Shown one piece after another: positions 26,008 through 34,537 of a stretch of 64,000 nucleotides of DNA. The translations under genes were made by a program, and so were the position numbers. Origin of the DNA: Aquimarina amphilecti (GTDB taxonomy: Bacteria > Bacteroidota > Bacteroidia > Flavobacteriales > Flavobacteriaceae); contig NZ_FOAB01000004.1 in the NCBI RefSeq assembly GCF_900109375.1, forward strand, positions 372,001 through 436,000. The letters are read 5' to 3'. The notes under the pieces were generated by a model. It was given only the letters and a program-made list of their open reading frames with translations. It did no database searches and was not told the origin of the DNA. The stretch's first letter is position 1. Every line of letters begins with the position of its first letter.

Positions 26008-26859
26008 ATGAGAAAACTCCTATTACTTTTTTTAATTCCATACATTACATTGGCTCAAGATGATTTATTAGATGAGCTAGAGTCTGATGTACAAGAAGAC
26101 AATTATGTTACATCTACCTTTAAGGGACTTAAGGTTGTTAACTTCGAATCTACAAAATTGGTTAATAAAAGAAGTTTATATTTTGTAGTTGCTCATCGTT
26201 TTGGTAGTGTAGAGAATGGTATTGATGATCTTTTTGGTTTAGATCAGGCTGTTACTCAACTTAAATTTATTTATGGTATTACCGATGGCTTGAATGTAGG
26301 TGTTGCTCGTAGTTCATTTCAAAAAACGTATGGAGGTCATATTAAGTATAGACTAGTGAGACAGAAAAAGAATGGATTCCCTTTTACCATTGTAGGATAT
26401 AACTTGTTAACTATTAATACTGGTTTAGAAAAGGATCAATTACCTAAATTAGAATTTAATAATAGGTTGTCTTATGTATCTCAAGTTTTGATTTCTAGAA
26501 AAGTTAGTAAAAGACTTTCATTGGAATTAGCACCTTCTTATTTACATGAAAACTTTGTAAGATTTGATGATCAAGATAATTCTCAGTTCATAATGGGAGT
26601 AGGAGGGCGTTATAAATTAACCAAACGCTTTAGTCTTAATGTAGACTATGGTTATCATTTGAACAGAAGTAGTAGTTCTACTTTTAAAAATCCATTATCA
26701 ATAGGTTTTGATATAGAAACTGGCGGGCACGTATTTCAGGTTCATTTTACAAATGCGCAACCTATGTTTGAAAACGGTTTCTTAGGTCAAGGATCTGGAG
26801 ATTGGGGAGATGGTGATTTTTTCTTTGGATTTAACTTAAGTAGAGTTTTTGATCTTTAG
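26008..26859 (+). CDS. DUF5777-like outer-membrane beta-barrel protein
   Basis: A 283-residue protein from ATG 26008 (MRKLLLLFLIPYITLAQ, a signal peptide; an ATG three codons earlier is also possible). The mature chain is rich in alternating strands: SLYFVVAHRFGSVENGIDDL, GITDGLNVGVARSSFQKTYG, RLSLELAPSYL, RFSLNVDYGYHLNR, and ends in an aromatic residue pattern (FFFGFNLSRVFDL), as outer-membrane barrels do. The pattern matches DUF5777, which often neighbours YceI and cytochrome genes as here. Substrate unknown. Confidence 0.65.
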   Translation: MRKLLLLFLIPYITLAQDDLLDELESDVQEDNYVTSTFKGLKVVNFESTKLVNKRSLYFVVAHRFGSVENGIDDLFGLDQAVTQLKFIYGITDGLNVGVARSSFQKTYGGHIKYRLVRQKKNGFPFTIVGYNLLTINTGLEKDQLPKLEFNNRLSYVSQVLISRKVSKRLSLELAPSYLHENFVRFDDQDNSQFIMGVGGRYKLTKRFSLNVDYGYHLNRSSSSTFKNPLSIGFDIETGGHVFQVHFTNAQPMFENGFLGQGSGDWGDGDFFFGFNLSRVFDL

Positions 26860-26876
26860 AAAAGAATTAATAATTA

Positions 26877-27695
26877 TTAATTTTCTGTGATAGAAAAATC
26901 AGCAAATAATACTTCCTCATCCCTTAGATTAGATGAGTTTTTTAGGCTTCTGTAGATTCCCCATTTTGGTCTAACAAATTCTGCACCTGCATTCCATATT
27001 TGTAGGTTAGCACTCTGGTATTTCAAAATTATATTCCCTGTTTTTAAATTAGTTATATGTATGTAGTAAGAAGTTTTACCTACGTTTCCATAAGTAACTT
27101 TTTCTGTAACCATTACCCAATTACCTCTTAATAAATCCAAATCTACTTTTTTAAGTGTATTTTGATTTTTTCCGCTAGAGTGTCTAAGTTCTAATTTATC
27201 GACACTTCCTTTTCTGGCTGTGAGGGTTATAATAGGTTTTGCTTTTTCGGTTTCTCCTACAGATTTTAATTGATGAAGGTGCGTAAAGTTCTTAGATGGT
27301 TTAAAGTTTTTATCTAGTTTGAATTTCCATTTGTATTCTACGGTTTCTCCAATCGTAGCTTTTAAGTTATCTGGAGATGATTTATAACTTTTTATTTCGT
27401 TACGTTGTCTATCAAAAGTTTTGCAACGATCATTGTCTTCTTTAACATGGATGACAAATTTGAATACATTCTTGGCGAGTTCATCATCAAAAACTTCGCT
27501 GATGTGTTTACCATAATTAAGATGGTTGTTACAGTCATTTCTTGTCATTCCTGGCGCTTCTATTGGATTATATCCTGGAGCTAACTTAGAAGTAATTAGT
27601 TCATATGTATTTCCTGGGCCATCTGCGGTAATTGAAACCTGAGCATAAGGAGAAATGTATGTCAAAAGAGCAAATAGTACAAAAGCAAATTTCAT
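26877..27695 (-). CDS. Secreted jelly-roll polysaccharide lyase-like protein (copy 1)
   Basis: A 272-residue protein with a signal peptide (MKFAFVLFALLTYISPYAQ). The mature part is a beta-sandwich with FDRQRNEIKSY, EYKWKFKLD, FTHLHQLKSVGE, LELRHSS, and RPKWGIYRSL followed by LRDEEVLFADFSITE. The R-x-E and H-x-L blocks are placed as in jelly-roll lyases; from memory they resemble ulvan lyases of PL28 more than alginate lyases of PL7, but I cannot confirm the family. It is about 50 percent identical by eye to the next gene but lacks its sorting tail. Co-transcription with 27726-30164 and the shared operator of the alginate regulator point to a role with alginate or a co-occurring algal glycan. 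Confidence 0.6.
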   Translation of the reverse strand: MKFAFVLFALLTYISPYAQVSITADGPGNTYELITSKLAPGYNPIEAPGMTRNDCNNHLNYGKHISEVFDDELAKNVFKFVIHVKEDNDRCKTFDRQRNEIKSYKSSPDNLKATIGETVEYKWKFKLDKNFKPSKNFTHLHQLKSVGETEKAKPIITLTARKGSVDKLELRHSSGKNQNTLKKVDLDLLRGNWVMVTEKVTYGNVGKTSYYIHITNLKTGNIILKYQSANLQIWNAGAEFVRPKWGIYRSLKNSSNLRDEEVLFADFSITEN

Positions 27696-27725
27696 AATAT
27701 GTTGTTTTTTATTTTAAACTTTCTA

Positions 27726-28847
27726 TTAATCTATTTTTACAATTTTCTTTATAGAAAAAGTATTAGTTTGCTTATCAATAATTTTTATAAAATAGACTCC
27801 ATTAGAAAGATCACTAATATCTAACTGATCAGTAGTTTTTAATTCTTGTGGTTTCTTGACAATTTTTCCTGACCCACCTATAACTGATATTGTGTAGTCA
27901 TTTGTGTTCTCGAAAAAATTAAAACTTATTACTGCTTTAGTAGGGTTCGGAAATACATCAAACAATTCTTTTTCTGATATTGTCGGTACAGAGAGCGTAG
28001 GGTTTTCAGTTACGGAAAAGTTAGCATATAGTACTTCTTCATCTCTTAAATCTGAGGCAGAATTTAAACTTCTATAGATTCCCCATTTTGGTCTAATAAA
28101 ATCTGCATTTGTTTTCCACATTCTAAGCGAAGAAGAAGCGTAGTTCAGGATTTCTACGCCGGTATTTACATTATTTATAATAATACTGTAATCTGCATTT
28201 CCTGTCTCACCATAGGTAACAGTTTCAAGAACTTCAACCCAATTTCCTTTTAATACAGATAGATCGACTGTAGTAAGTGTAGATTGTGAAGTAGTAGGTG
28301 CATACCTTAATTCTAATCGATCCGGACTTGCCTTTCTAGCAGTTAAGGTAATCAGCGGCTGACTTTCTTCAGCGGAATCCGCTCCTACAGATTTTAATTG
28401 ATGAAAATGAGTAAAACTTCCAGAAGGTTGAAAATTAGCATCTATTTTAAATTTCCATTTGTATTCCACAGTTTCTCCTATTACTCCTTTGAGGTTATCT
28501 GGAGAGGGGGCATATGTTTTTATTTCATTACGTTGTCGATCTGTGGTAGAACATTTGTCACGGTCGATATCTTCATTAACGTGCATAATAAATCGGAAAA
28601 CGTTAATTCCTAAATCGGTATTAAATATCTCATCTATATGACGATTTCCATCTGTTCCAGAATATGTAGAATGATTATCACAAGTGCTACCAGTAACACC
28701 AGGTGCTTCTATAACATTTCCACTAGTCGGAGCAAAAACGCTATTAATAAGTTCATAAGTACTTCCTGGGCCATTAGCGTCTAACGTAACTTGAGCTTTA
28801 CTACTAAAACTTATAAATAGAATAAAAAATATAGTAAAAAGTTTCAT
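27726..28847 (-). CDS. Jelly-roll polysaccharide lyase-like protein with T9SS tail (copy 2)
   Basis: A 373-residue paralogue of copy 1 with signal peptide (KLFTIFFILFISFSSKAQ). Residues about 20-290 repeat the same blocks (DRQRNEIKTY, EYKWKFKID, FTHFHQLKSVG, LELRYAP, RPKWGIYRSL, LRDEEVLYANFSVTE). Residues about 300-373 are a type IX secretion sorting domain (FDVFPNPTKAVISFNF, GSGKIVKKPQEL, ISDLSNGVYFIKI). So copy 2 is sent to the cell surface or medium through T9SS, whereas copy 1 is probably periplasmic or released otherwise. Family assignment as for copy 1. Thirty bases separate the two genes. Confidence 0.65.
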   Translation of the reverse strand: MKLFTIFFILFISFSSKAQVTLDANGPGSTYELINSVFAPTSGNVIEAPGVTGSTCDNHSTYSGTDGNRHIDEIFNTDLGINVFRFIMHVNEDIDRDKCSTTDRQRNEIKTYAPSPDNLKGVIGETVEYKWKFKIDANFQPSGSFTHFHQLKSVGADSAEESQPLITLTARKASPDRLELRYAPTTSQSTLTTVDLSVLKGNWVEVLETVTYGETGNADYSIIINNVNTGVEILNYASSSLRMWKTNADFIRPKWGIYRSLNSASDLRDEEVLYANFSVTENPTLSVPTISEKELFDVFPNPTKAVISFNFFENTNDYTISVIGGSGKIVKKPQELKTTDQLDISDLSNGVYFIKIIDKQTNTFSIKKIVKID

Positions 28848-28952
28848 TATCTATTAGGTGTTAAATTTTAGGTTTTAATAGTGATATCCTTGCAAAAATA
28901 TGCAAGGATATCATCTAAACTCAAATTAAAATCAAACTGTTAAAAAGTATTC

Positions 28953-30164
28953 TTAATTTTTAACTATTGCTTTAGTAATCTTAGATCCGTCGCCATATAC
29001 ATTCATATAATACAAACCAGTTGAGAAAGCTGTCAAATCAACAACATCTAAATCACTTTTCTTCTGAACTAAAATTTTACCTGTTACATCTACTATTTCA
29101 ATAGATGATATTATATCATTCTTAGAGTTTATATTGATTACGTTGTTAGTCGGGTTTGGGAAAAAAGAAATATCATCAGTTAATTCTTGCTCTGTTACAG
29201 ATAATAAAGCAGCCGTAGGGTTTAAGGCTCCATATATTTCGCTTGGAATAATATAACTAGCAAATTCAGCTGGTGATACTCTTGCTGTGTTATCAGAGAA
29301 CTCCCAATTAGGACCTGTCCCATCAAACGATGCAGCTATCCAATCGGATGCGGAAAAACCTGTCGAAGTTCCTTGTCTACCCCAGAAATGTACATTACTT
29401 CCTGTATTTTCTATTACAGTTGCTCCAGTATCAGTGAAAAACAAACCAGCATTTTCTGCAGCATCTCTAACTACGATTATCTGACCATAACCGAACTCTC
29501 CAAAATCAGTACCGTCATTAGGATCAACATTACCTAGTAGGTCATCTTCATCTAAAAAGCTAACAGAATCATAGCGAGTCCACATAGTATGGTCTCCTGT
29601 AGCATCAATAACACCATCATCATCAGCATCAATGTCTATACCGCTTGGATTGCTTGGAGCCTGTATTAACATATAGGTTGCACTCCAATCTTCAAAATTT
29701 CCATCATAACCAATATCTGGTGTAAATGAAGAAACATTACTACTAGAAGAACCTGTAACATCATTTCCAATAAGCTCTATAGTTACAATAGTTGTTCCTG
29801 ATGAAATAACATTAGTGTACGGATTTGTTGTGACCACATTTGTGTTCTCATCTGTATAGTTAGCTACAATTGATAAGAAACCATTAGAACCAAAAGTTCT
29901 AGTTCCATCACCTAATTGAATTACTTCACCAACCTGACCGAAATCATTTCTATCTCCTTCTCCATCACCTTCGACATTTATTAGATATAGATCGGATGGG
30001 ATTATGGCATCAGCAGTACCTCTGATTTCTATGTATTCATTAGTAAGATCATCTCCGTTAGGGCTAACAATTAGTTTGTTAAGATATACCCCAGATCCCG
30101 AAGGAATTTGAGCAAATGCAAAGCTCATTGTAAACATTATACAGATAAGTAGAAAATTTTTCAT
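28953..30164 (-). CDS. T9SS-secreted lamin-tail domain protein
   Basis: A 403-residue secreted protein: signal peptide (FLLICIMFTMSFAFAQ), a lamin-tail (LTD)-like domain at residues about 20-140 (VYLNKLIVSPNGDDLTNEYI, DLYLINVEGDGEGDRNDFGQ, GFLSIVANYTD), a calcium-loop-like DIDADDDGVIDATGD near 180, and a Por_Sec sorting tail (ISFFPNPTNNVININ, VDLTAFSTGLYYMNV). Its function is unknown; LTD domains in secreted bacterial proteins probably bind surfaces or polymers. It is the first gene after the paired operators at 30201-30225, so it heads the lyase-like operon. Confidence 0.75.
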   Translation of the reverse strand: MKNFLLICIMFTMSFAFAQIPSGSGVYLNKLIVSPNGDDLTNEYIEIRGTADAIIPSDLYLINVEGDGEGDRNDFGQVGEVIQLGDGTRTFGSNGFLSIVANYTDENTNVVTTNPYTNVISSGTTIVTIELIGNDVTGSSSSNVSSFTPDIGYDGNFEDWSATYMLIQAPSNPSGIDIDADDDGVIDATGDHTMWTRYDSVSFLDEDDLLGNVDPNDGTDFGEFGYGQIIVVRDAAENAGLFFTDTGATVIENTGSNVHFWGRQGTSTGFSASDWIAASFDGTGPNWEFSDNTARVSPAEFASYIIPSEIYGALNPTAALLSVTEQELTDDISFFPNPTNNVININSKNDIISSIEIVDVTGKILVQKKSDLDVVDLTAFSTGLYYMNVYGDGSKITKAIVKN

Positions 30165-30200
30165 AGTGGTCTTATTTTGATAATTGAGTGAAATTTATAT

Positions 30201-30254
30201 TTGGTCAACCAAATTGGTCAACCAAATATATAAATTTATTTTTATTTAACACAA
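30201..30254 (-). promoter_or_regulatory. Promoter with paired GntR operators for the lamin-tail/lyase operon
   Basis: Two identical copies of TTGGTCAACCAA (30201-30212 and 30214-30225), 13 bases apart, lie upstream of the gene starting at 30164. On the minus strand the -7 box TATATTTG (30223-30230) overlaps the outer operator by three bases, and a -33 TTG (30252-30254) stands 21 bases away. The same arrangement occurs before gntR (46603-46654). A bound regulator would cover the -7 box and transcription start, so repression is the natural reading. Confidence 0.75.
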
Positions 30255-30344
30255 TTTTTATTGAAAATCATGTGGTTTACTTGATTTATTAACAATTTCG
30301 TATTGTTAATAAGATTTAAGTATAAGTAATAGTAAAAGGATTTT

Positions 30345-31025
30345 TTAGAGATTGTTATTTTTTAGATTCTCAACAATCTTTAGAGAGTTTTTGGTTAATT
30401 CAGTGATTTTATTGTAATCAAAATTTCCATTTTTATCTTTTACAATAAGTTTGGATCCCATTCCGACACAGTGAACGCCTGCATTAAACCAAGCTACTAA
30501 ATTTTTTTCTTCGGGAGTAACTCCTCCACTTGGCATAATACTAGTCCAAGGACAAGGTGCTTTTATGCCTTTTACAAAATCAGCTCCGCCAATTTGGGCC
30601 GCAGGAAATATTTTTACTATTTCCGCACCTAATTCTTCTGCAAAATTTATTTCTGTAAGTGTTGCGCATCCTGGAAGCCAAGCAATTTTTCTACGATTAC
30701 AAACTTTTGCTATATCTGGATTTAGAATAGGGGAAACAATAAAGTTTGCTCCTTTTTGTATAAATAGCGAAGCTGTGCCTGAATCAACAACGGATCCAAT
30801 ACCTAGAATCATACCTGGTAGCTCTTTTTCTATCCATTTGGATATTTCACTAAATATGTCCTGTGCATGATCACCTCTGTTGGTGAATTCAAATACTCTA
30901 GCACCTCCATCATATGTTGCCTTGATTACTTTCTTTACTATATCAATATCCTTATGATAGAATAGGGGAACAATTCCTGTGCTTCCCATTATTTGTGCGA
31001 CTTCAATTCGTGTATATTGTGCCAT
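30345..31025 (-). CDS. eda: KDPG aldolase
   Basis: A 226-residue class I aldolase that splits 2-keto-3-deoxy-6-phosphogluconate to pyruvate and glyceraldehyde 3-phosphate (the family also handles 4-hydroxy-2-oxoglutarate). Visible sites: the general base Glu in VFEFTNRG, VSPILNPDI, the Schiff-base Lys in EIVKIFPAAQIGG and phosphate-binding PSGGVTPEE. The length is normal. Last gene of the alginate catabolic run; its start is one base from the KDG kinase stop. It completes the route from alginate monomer to central metabolism. Confidence 0.93.
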   Translation of the reverse strand: MAQYTRIEVAQIMGSTGIVPLFYHKDIDIVKKVIKATYDGGARVFEFTNRGDHAQDIFSEISKWIEKELPGMILGIGSVVDSGTASLFIQKGANFIVSPILNPDIAKVCNRRKIAWLPGCATLTEINFAEELGAEIVKIFPAAQIGGADFVKGIKAPCPWTSIMPSGGVTPEEKNLVAWFNAGVHCVGMGSKLIVKDKNGNFDYNKITELTKNSLKIVENLKNNNL

Positions 31026-31026
31026 G

Positions 31027-32031
31027 TTACCTTTTTATTCGTCCTGAGATGTTACCTTCAATAATTCCTAATACGTCGTCTTCAGTTACTAGATTAGCAT
31101 CTCCTTCTATAGTATGTTTTAAAGCGCAAGATGCATTTGCAAATTGTAACGCTTTTACATCATCATAATGCAATAGACCTTGAATTAATCCTGCAGCATA
31201 AGCATCACCAGTCCCAATTCGATCAACAACATGTGTTATCTCTAATTCATTGGTTTCAGAAAACTCTTTACCATTCCACATTCTAGCTTTTATCTTATGC
31301 CAACTTGCATTGAGAGAAACTCTTGTTTTATCAAAGACTCCTTTGATATTACTATATTTCTCCATTAAAAGTTTACTTGCTTTGATGAAATCATCATTAT
31401 CAAAAGAAAAATTAGTGTCTAATAGCTCATTAATTTCATTTGGTCCCCCAATAAAAACATTGGACAATGCTACTAATTCATTAAGTACATCTTTTGCCTC
31501 ATGACTATAATTCCATAAACCACTTCTATATGCTGGATCTGCAGATATTGTAATTCCTTTTTTATTAGCAATTTCTAGGCCTTGTTTTAAAGCTTTGAAG
31601 GCATTGAGAGATAGAGCAGGAGTAATACCTGTCCAGTGGAACCAATCACAATTTTCCAAAGCTTTTTCCCAATTAATTTTATTAGGATCTATTTTACAAA
31701 AGGCTGAGTTAGATCTGTTGTACGCTATTGTACTTGATCGCATGACTGCACCAACCTCCAGGAAGTATAACCCTAGAGGATGACGCGAGTCAATAATCAA
31801 ACCAGTATCTACTCCCAGTTTCTGCAAGTAGCTCTTTGCTGCATCACCAACAAAATCGTTGGATACTGCTGTAATATGTTGTGTTTTGTTTCCGAATTGA
31901 GCTAGCGATATTGCTACGTTCGCCTCGGTTCCACCAAAGTAGTATTCTAATTGGTTAGATTGTTTTAATTTTTTGTTCCCTAAAGGAGCGATACGCATTA
32001 AAACTTCTCCAAAGGTTACTACTTTTTTCAT
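31027..32031 (-). CDS. kdgK: 2-keto-3-deoxygluconate kinase (PfkB family)
   Basis: A 334-residue ribokinase-fold enzyme. KKVVTFGEVLMRIAPLG and YYFGGTEANVAISLAQFG form the substrate-binding N-terminus, ISADPAYRSGLWN the middle, and RIGTGDAYAAGLIQGLLHY holds the anion hole and catalytic Asp. The pattern and context (between DEH reductase and KDPG aldolase) indicate phosphorylation of KDG to KDPG. Genes flanking on both sides are within 20 bases. Confidence 0.92.
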   Translation of the reverse strand: MKKVVTFGEVLMRIAPLGNKKLKQSNQLEYYFGGTEANVAISLAQFGNKTQHITAVSNDFVGDAAKSYLQKLGVDTGLIIDSRHPLGLYFLEVGAVMRSSTIAYNRSNSAFCKIDPNKINWEKALENCDWFHWTGITPALSLNAFKALKQGLEIANKKGITISADPAYRSGLWNYSHEAKDVLNELVALSNVFIGGPNEINELLDTNFSFDNDDFIKASKLLMEKYSNIKGVFDKTRVSLNASWHKIKARMWNGKEFSETNELEITHVVDRIGTGDAYAAGLIQGLLHYDDVKALQFANASCALKHTIEGDANLVTEDDVLGIIEGNISGRIKR

Positions 32032-32049
32032 TTTACGTTTTTCTTTATA

Positions 32050-32811
32050 TTAAATACCTAATGCTTGTCCACCACCAATCTGGATAGTTTCAGCTGTTAT
32101 GAAAGCAGCATCATCACTTGCTAAGAAAGAAACTACAGAAGCAACATCTTCCGGTTGTCCTAATCTTCCTAGCATAATGTTATTTTTCCATGATGCGAAA
32201 ACTTCAGGTTTTGTAGATTTAATTTGTGCATGAAATGGAGTGTCAATAGTACCGGGGGATACTGCATTTACTCTGATTCCATATTCCGCTAGATCTTTGG
32301 CTAAAGCTCTAGTAATTGCATTAACCGCAGCTTTAGATGTTCCATAAATTCCTGCTCCAGGACCTCCTGCAGTCCATCCTGCATTAGATGTATAGTTAAT
32401 GATTGAGGAATTTTCTCCTTTTTTCAAAAATGGGATAGCTGCTCTAGATGCAAAAAATGTAGAGTCAAGGTTTAAGGCCATTACAGATCTATAAAACTCT
32501 GTTGTCATTCCTTCAAACCTAGATCTTCCTCCTAATCCACCAGCATTATTTACCAGTAGATCTATTTTACCATATTTTTCTCCAATAGCTTCTATATTAG
32601 AAGTAACCGCTTCCTCGTTTGTAACGTCGAATCCGTAGTATTCAGCAGTTATTCCTTGAGCTGTAAGTTCTTTTATTCTTTCAGCTCCTTTATCGTCCTC
32701 TATACCATTTAAAACTACAGTATATCCATCGTTACCTAATCTTTTCGCAACTTCAAAACCGATTCCACCGGTTGCACCAGTTACAATGGCAACTTTTCCT
32801 TTTAAACTCAT
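32050..32811 (-). CDS. SDR-family reductase, probable DEH reductase
   Basis: A 253-residue short-chain dehydrogenase. TGATGGIGFEVAKRLG is the dinucleotide-binding loop, LVNNAGGLGG the NAG motif, YTSNAGWTAG and YGTSKAAVNAITRAL carry the catalytic Ser and the YxxxK pair. In the alginate locus it most probably reduces 4-deoxy-L-erythro-5-hexoseulose uronate (DEH) to 2-keto-3-deoxygluconate, the step between KdgF and KdgK. Sequence alone only gives the SDR family; NADH or NADPH preference cannot be told with confidence. Confidence 0.85.
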   Translation of the reverse strand: MSLKGKVAIVTGATGGIGFEVAKRLGNDGYTVVLNGIEDDKGAERIKELTAQGITAEYYGFDVTNEEAVTSNIEAIGEKYGKIDLLVNNAGGLGGRSRFEGMTTEFYRSVMALNLDSTFFASRAAIPFLKKGENSSIINYTSNAGWTAGGPGAGIYGTSKAAVNAITRALAKDLAEYGIRVNAVSPGTIDTPFHAQIKSTKPEVFASWKNNIMLGRLGQPEDVASVVSFLASDDAAFITAETIQIGGGQALGI

Positions 32812-32882
32812 TTTTTCTTTTTATTAATTATAAATTATTGATAGTTGATTAATTTTATTTTACACCAATCTTTAATAGTGCG

Positions 32883-34157
32883 TTACTTTCGTACAGGTCC
32901 AATTTTTTTGATGAACAAGAAAATAGATAAGACCCCAAGTACTACAGAAACACATATTGCTACAAATGCTGGCGTATATGAACTAGTGGTGATCTGACCA
33001 ACAAACCAGTTCATAATCATTGGTGACACTGCAGCTACAGTTCCTGCTAATCCAGCTAGTGTCCCTACAGAAGGTCCTCTAAATAAATCACTAGAAATCG
33101 TTTGTATGTTTCCAATAGCAAATTGAAATCCAAATAATGCCAATCCAGCTAGATATATAAACATCATAAAGTTCTCTTCTGTAACGAAGTTAATAATGGA
33201 CACAAATGCTATTAAAATTAGAATACCTCCTAATGCAATCGTAATTTTTCTTGATACATCTACAGAAAAGTTTTTCATTAAAGCTTTGGTAAACATTCCA
33301 CCTATTATACTACCTGCTGCTGCCATCAAATAAGAAATCCAAATGCTCTTGGTTTCTTCAATATCAGATCCGAATTTTGCTCCTAGATAAATAGGCATCC
33401 ATCCCACAAAAAACCACCATATTGGCTCTATAAAAAATCTACAGAATAGAACGCCCCAAGATTCTTTATGACTCAATATTTGGCCAATACTTAACCCTTT
33501 TTCTTTTACTTCATTTTCTATTTCTACTTTTTCTATGCGATCCTTTATAATAAGTGCTCTTTCTTCATCTGTGATCCAAGGATGTTTTTCTGGTTTAGCC
33601 TTGTTGATAAACAACCAAGGGATTACCCATAGTATTCCAACAAAACCTAAAATAATATAGGTAGTTTTCCAACCATATTGTGTGTATAAGAATATAATAA
33701 TGAATGGAGCAATTACATTTCCTATAGATGCGCCAGCATTAAAAATACCTTGAGCAATAGCGCGTTCTTTTATAGGGAACCACTCTCCATTACTTTTTAC
33801 GGCGCCTGGCCAATTCCCAGCTTCTCCTAAACCTAGTAATACTCTAAATATAGAGAGACTAACAAGTCCTCTTGCAAATGCATGAAAAACAGAAGCTATG
33901 GACCAAACAATAATAGAAACTGTAAATCCTAAACGTGTACCTATTTCATCATACAATTTTCCAGAAGCAAATTTACCGATCGCATATGCAGCTAGAAAGA
34001 AGTTAAGCATTAGAGCGTAATCGGAATTATCCATCCCTAAGTCTTTACCCATTTCAGGCCATAAAAGTGCAAATGCAGTTCTATCGATATAATTAATAAC
34101 CGTTGCAAGGAAAATTAATACAATGATCCACCAACGTAATCCTTTTAGTTTAGTCAT
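32883..34157 (-). CDS. MFS hexuronate-type permease
   Basis: A 424-residue major facilitator with twelve hydrophobic segments. The opening WWIIVLIFLATVINYIDRTA and the EAGNWPGAVKSNGEWFP segment are typical of the anion:cation symporter family (ExuT/hexuronate type). In this locus it should carry unsaturated uronate or DEH across the inner membrane. It lies 8 bases upstream (in transcription: after) of kdgF, within the operon. Confidence 0.88.
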   Translation of the reverse strand: MTKLKGLRWWIIVLIFLATVINYIDRTAFALLWPEMGKDLGMDNSDYALMLNFFLAAYAIGKFASGKLYDEIGTRLGFTVSIIVWSIASVFHAFARGLVSLSIFRVLLGLGEAGNWPGAVKSNGEWFPIKERAIAQGIFNAGASIGNVIAPFIIIFLYTQYGWKTTYIILGFVGILWVIPWLFINKAKPEKHPWITDEERALIIKDRIEKVEIENEVKEKGLSIGQILSHKESWGVLFCRFFIEPIWWFFVGWMPIYLGAKFGSDIEETKSIWISYLMAAAGSIIGGMFTKALMKNFSVDVSRKITIALGGILILIAFVSIINFVTEENFMMFIYLAGLALFGFQFAIGNIQTISSDLFRGPSVGTLAGLAGTVAAVSPMIMNWFVGQITTSSYTPAFVAICVSVVLGVLSIFLFIKKIGPVRK

Positions 34158-34164
34158 CTTCTAA

Positions 34165-34533
34165 TTATTTCTTTTCGTGTGAAATTTCTAAAAAGTCTTC
34201 ACGGATTGGGCTAAACACATCAATAAGAACTCCTGCTTCTAGACATACTGCTCCATGAGGAACATTTGGAGGAATAAAGAATCCATCGCCAGCATTTAGT
34301 ACTTTTTTGTCATCTCCAATAGTAACTTCAAAACTTCCAGATTCAACATACGTAGTCTGAGAATGAAAATGGTCATGGATATATCCAATTGCCCCTTTTT
34401 CAAAATTTACTTTAACCATCATGATATTTACATCATAACCGATCATCTGACGTGTAATACCTTCTGCTGCTTGTTCCCACGGTTTATCTTTGGTTACAAA
34501 GAATACATCACTCTTTATTTTTGAGTAGCTCAT
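34165..34533 (-). CDS. kdgF: KdgF-like cupin, unsaturated uronate ring opening
   Basis: A 122-residue single-domain cupin. Motif 1 is IHDHFHSQTTYVESGSFEV (two His, Gln/Glu) and motif 2 FFIPPNVPHGAVCLE (His), the metal-binding residues of KdgF. The enzyme converts 4,5-unsaturated monouronates released by lyases to the linear ketose DEH, helping the downstream reductase. Position between PL17 and the permease agrees. Four bases separate it from the PL17 stop. Confidence 0.9.
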   Translation of the reverse strand: MSYSKIKSDVFFVTKDKPWEQAAEGITRQMIGYDVNIMMVKVNFEKGAIGYIHDHFHSQTTYVESGSFEVTIGDDKKVLNAGDGFFIPPNVPHGAVCLEAGVLIDVFSPIREDFLEISHEKK

Positions 34534-34537
34534 TGTT

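Noticed and set aside
26865..26882. 18-base AT-only palindrome between the barrel gene and lyase-like gene
   Set aside because: It has no GC base pairs, overlaps a stop codon and is expected by chance in such AT-rich DNA; a weak shared terminator is possible but not supported.
26877..28847. Assignment of the jelly-roll proteins to alginate lyase family PL7
   Set aside because: The characteristic PL7 blocks (RxEL, QIH, YFKAGxYxQ) are not present in that form.
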